Part shown: piece after piece, positions 62,518-64,000 of the stretch
Layout: each line of letters begins with the position of its first letter
Position numbering within the stretch: position 1 is the stretch's first letter
From: JALSRK01 sp964461995
GTDB lineage: Bacteria > Acidobacteriota > Terriglobia > Bryobacterales > Bryobacteraceae
Assembly (NCBI GenBank): GCA_964461995.1
Contig: CAYWXL010000001.1
Location: 83,068 to 147,067 of the forward strand
DNA: 64,000 nucleotides
Direction: 5' to 3'
Notes under the pieces: generated by a model
Seen by the model: only the letters and a program-made list of their open reading frames with translations
Told to the model about the DNA's origin: nothing
The model's database searches: none
Program-made: the position numbers and the translations under genes

Positions 62518-63663
62518 TTGAAGTCGAATGCGCAGTTCTCCCGCGCCGTCATATGGGCGGCGCTTTCCCTTTCCCTCGCGGTCACTCCCGCCGCCGCCCA
62601 GACCTTCACCGATCACAACCAGTTCCAACTCGCTGCCACGGCGACGGTGACGATCACCTTCGAAGCTTTCGCGACGCAGGGCGGCCAGGCTGGCGCGGTA
62701 CGGCTTGCCGGCACGGAGTTCGGTCCGGCGATGACGCTGAAGACGGCCGCCGGCTCTCCCCCGGAGGACGGTCTGTTCGTCGGCATTCCCGATCCCAGCA
62801 TCCCCGGAGGCAACAACGCGAACTTCTTCGCCGCCGATTTCATTCCAGTGTCGGGAGCGGCGGTCCTATCTCCGGAAAACGTCCCCGTCGGCTCCCCCGA
62901 CGGAGCGCTCATCGTGAACTTCACCACGCCGACCAATGCCGTGGGCGGTTGGTTCCTGGATGCCGAAAGCTTCCCCTCCTCCATCGAGGCTTTCGACGGT
63001 CCCGACGGGACTGGCGCCTCGCTCGGCAAGGTCATCGTGCAGAATCGGGGCGACGACAGCCGGTCCTTCGCCGGACTCGTAGCCCGAGGGATTCGAAGCG
63101 CGGTCTTCGTCCTGGGCGGGGACGGCGATGGCGTCGGGCTGGACGACCTGGAGTTCGGCGCCATGGGCATCTCGGTAGACATCAAGCCCGGCAGCTATCC
63201 CAATTCCCTGAACATCGACGGCCGCGGCGTAATCCCGGTAGCGATTCTCGGCTCAGCCGATTTCGCCCCCACGGAGATCGATCCTTCGACTCTGACCCTC
63301 AACGGCAGCGCCGTCCGCTTGCGAGGCAACAGGAACCCACAGTGCTCGGTCCAGGACGTCAGCGGCGATTTCACCAGCCTCGAAGGGGCGCCCGACGGGT
63401 ACCCGGACCTCCTTTGCCGCTTCATCGACGATCCAGGCCAGTGGACGCCCGGCGCCACCCGCGGATGGGTTACTGGCAACCTGTACAACGGGGTGCCGGT
63501 CTGGGGGTCGGATTCGATCCGGATCGTCAACCGCCCGACAAAGGATGAACACACGGGCGCCAAAGGCGACAAAGACTCCGACGGCGGCCACGACAAAGAC
63601 CGCGACAAGGATAAGGACAACCATAAAGGGAAGGACAAGAAGAAGCGCAAGAAGAAAGACTAG
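62518..63663 (+). CDS. Exported protein with VDIKPGS-type domain and highly charged Lys/Asp tail
   Basis: 381 residues. A signal peptide (AVIWAALSLSLAVTPAAAQ) is followed by a beta-sandwich-like domain to about residue 220 (TVTITFEAFATQGGQAGAV, FFAADFIPVSGAAVLSPEN, ALIVNFTTPTNAVGGWF) and the common module VDIKPGSYPNSLNIDGRG, IPVAILGSADFAPTEIDPS and SVQDVSGDFTSLEG. The last about 40 residues are nearly all Lys, Asp and Gly. It starts with TTG at 62518, supported by GGAGG 9 bases upstream. Function is unknown; surface or matrix adhesion is possible. Confidence 0.85.
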   Translation: MKSNAQFSRAVIWAALSLSLAVTPAAAQTFTDHNQFQLAATATVTITFEAFATQGGQAGAVRLAGTEFGPAMTLKTAAGSPPEDGLFVGIPDPSIPGGNNANFFAADFIPVSGAAVLSPENVPVGSPDGALIVNFTTPTNAVGGWFLDAESFPSSIEAFDGPDGTGASLGKVIVQNRGDDSRSFAGLVARGIRSAVFVLGGDGDGVGLDDLEFGAMGISVDIKPGSYPNSLNIDGRGVIPVAILGSADFAPTEIDPSTLTLNGSAVRLRGNRNPQCSVQDVSGDFTSLEGAPDGYPDLLCRFIDDPGQWTPGATRGWVTGNLYNGVPVWGSDSIRIVNRPTKDEHTGAKGDKDSDGGHDKDRDKDKDNHKGKDKKKRKKKD

Positions 63664-63850
63664 GCCGGTCCGGGAGGCCACGGAGTCTAATCGGCCGCCA
63701 CAGAGGAGCGTCCGTGAGCCGCGCGAAATCGAACCCGGCCTGCCCGCCCGCCGCGACGTCCTCGGCAGATGCACCCGGCTATCGCCGGCCAGGGAATCTT
63801 CCGCCGCGAGCGTATGTGTCGCCGGGAACGGGTGACGAGCGGCTGGCGGC

Positions 63851-63873
63851 CCAGCGCTCTCTGAAAGCGCTGG
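63851..63873. terminator. Perfect 8-base hairpin with 7-base loop
   Basis: CCAGCGCT at 63851-63858 and AGCGCTGG at 63866-63873 form a perfect stem, about 190 bases after the last stop codon. No T-tract follows, so this could be a weak terminator or a protein-binding site. Confidence 0.32.
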
Positions 63874-63964
63874 CCCCGGGATGCCTCACAGTTCACGTAA
63901 GTGTTTGTATTTCAATTTGTTACATGACCCCAGGCACCGGCTTTCGCGAGGAGCCGAGGGGGAA

Positions 63965-63994
63965 TTGACCACCGTCAGGGGGGTTTGGTAATAT
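63965..63994 (+). promoter_or_regulatory. Strong sigma-70-type promoter at the right edge
   Basis: TTGACC at 63965-63970, an 18-base spacer, TAATAT at 63989-63994. Both hexamers are near consensus, the best promoter match in the window. The target gene lies beyond position 64000. Confidence 0.6.
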
Positions 63995-64000
63995 TGAATT

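Larger units (their letters stand above)
63664..64000. other. Right-hand intergenic stretch (no gene recognised)
   Basis: 337 bases without a convincing gene; short open frames here lack leader, ribosome site or family motifs. It holds a hairpin at 63851-63873 and a promoter at the right edge, so the next gene likely starts just outside the window. Confidence 0.6.

Noticed and set aside
63714..63968. A short open frame near the right end
   Set aside because: No leader, no ribosome site, and the hairpin and promoter fall inside it.

Overview
The window is a GC-rich, gene-dense chromosomal segment from a diderm bacterium. The gene repertoire suggests Acidobacteriota, probably the Bryobacterales/Solibacter side; this is inference from gene content, not from a marker gene. 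Pointers are a BamA/Skp pair and a heptosyltransferase-like enzyme (outer membrane), an arylsulfatase, a CRTAC1-type VCBS protein, Tat-like leaders on a TIM-barrel isomerase and an amidohydrolase, a DUF990-type ABC-2 exporter, and a CdaA-YbbR-GlmM operon. I see no rRNA, tRNA, CRISPR array, phage or insertion sequence.

Layout. 1-5.3 kb: tail of an unknown gene, then sulfatase, DNA polymerase IV and a half-length asparaginase on the minus strand, and a large VCBS/ASPIC secreted protein on the plus strand. 5.5-11.7 kb: an NfeD-like protein facing a DnaC-like ATPase, a Fur regulator translationally coupled to an FHA-GAF-PP2C phosphatase, an aquaglyceroporin, AnmK, and a ubiquitin-like/Mut7-C fusion. 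11.8-15.2 kb: a propeller-plus-PHP protein and a sugar isomerase. 16.2-20.6 kb: carAB. 20.6-29.5 kb: a two-domain glycosyltransferase, an orphan ABC-2 permease, an OPT transporter and lutABC. 29.7-34.9 kb: skp and bamA, divergent from a FabF-like synthase. 35-38 kb: a sigma/anti-sigma pair and an MFS transporter. 38-45 kb: a lipoprotein, amidohydrolase, dCMP deaminase family protein, FetAB-like transporter, membrane-anchored MutS-like ATPase and a DUF362 protein. 45.3-50.1 kb: cdaA, cdaR-like gene, glmM and a GT-C glycosyltransferase. 50.1-57.7 kb: Yip1 protein, MBL hydrolase, heptosyltransferase, nDsbD-like protein, TlpA, HExxH protein, SurA-like foldase and CstA. 57.8-62.3 kb: an ABC-2 permease, its ATPase, MBL hydrolase, a small DUF protein, cupin and PfkB kinase. 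62.5-64 kb: a secreted protein with a Lys/Asp tail, then an intergenic stretch ending in a good sigma-70-type promoter.

Functional themes are envelope biogenesis and quality control (BamA, Skp, SurA-like foldase, TlpA/nDsbD, glycosyltransferases, AnmK recycling, GlmM), c-di-AMP signalling tied to cell-wall precursor supply, carbon use (lactate, CstA, PfkB, sulfatase) and nucleotide metabolism. I did not find a clear new multi-gene defence or mobile system. The points most worth testing are AT-rich -10-like hexamers 7-13 nt upstream of many start codons (possible leaderless transcription), an internally duplicated SurA-type chaperone domain, an ABC-2 exporter whose likely second permease lies 34 kb away, and the Fur plus FHA-GAF-PP2C coupling.
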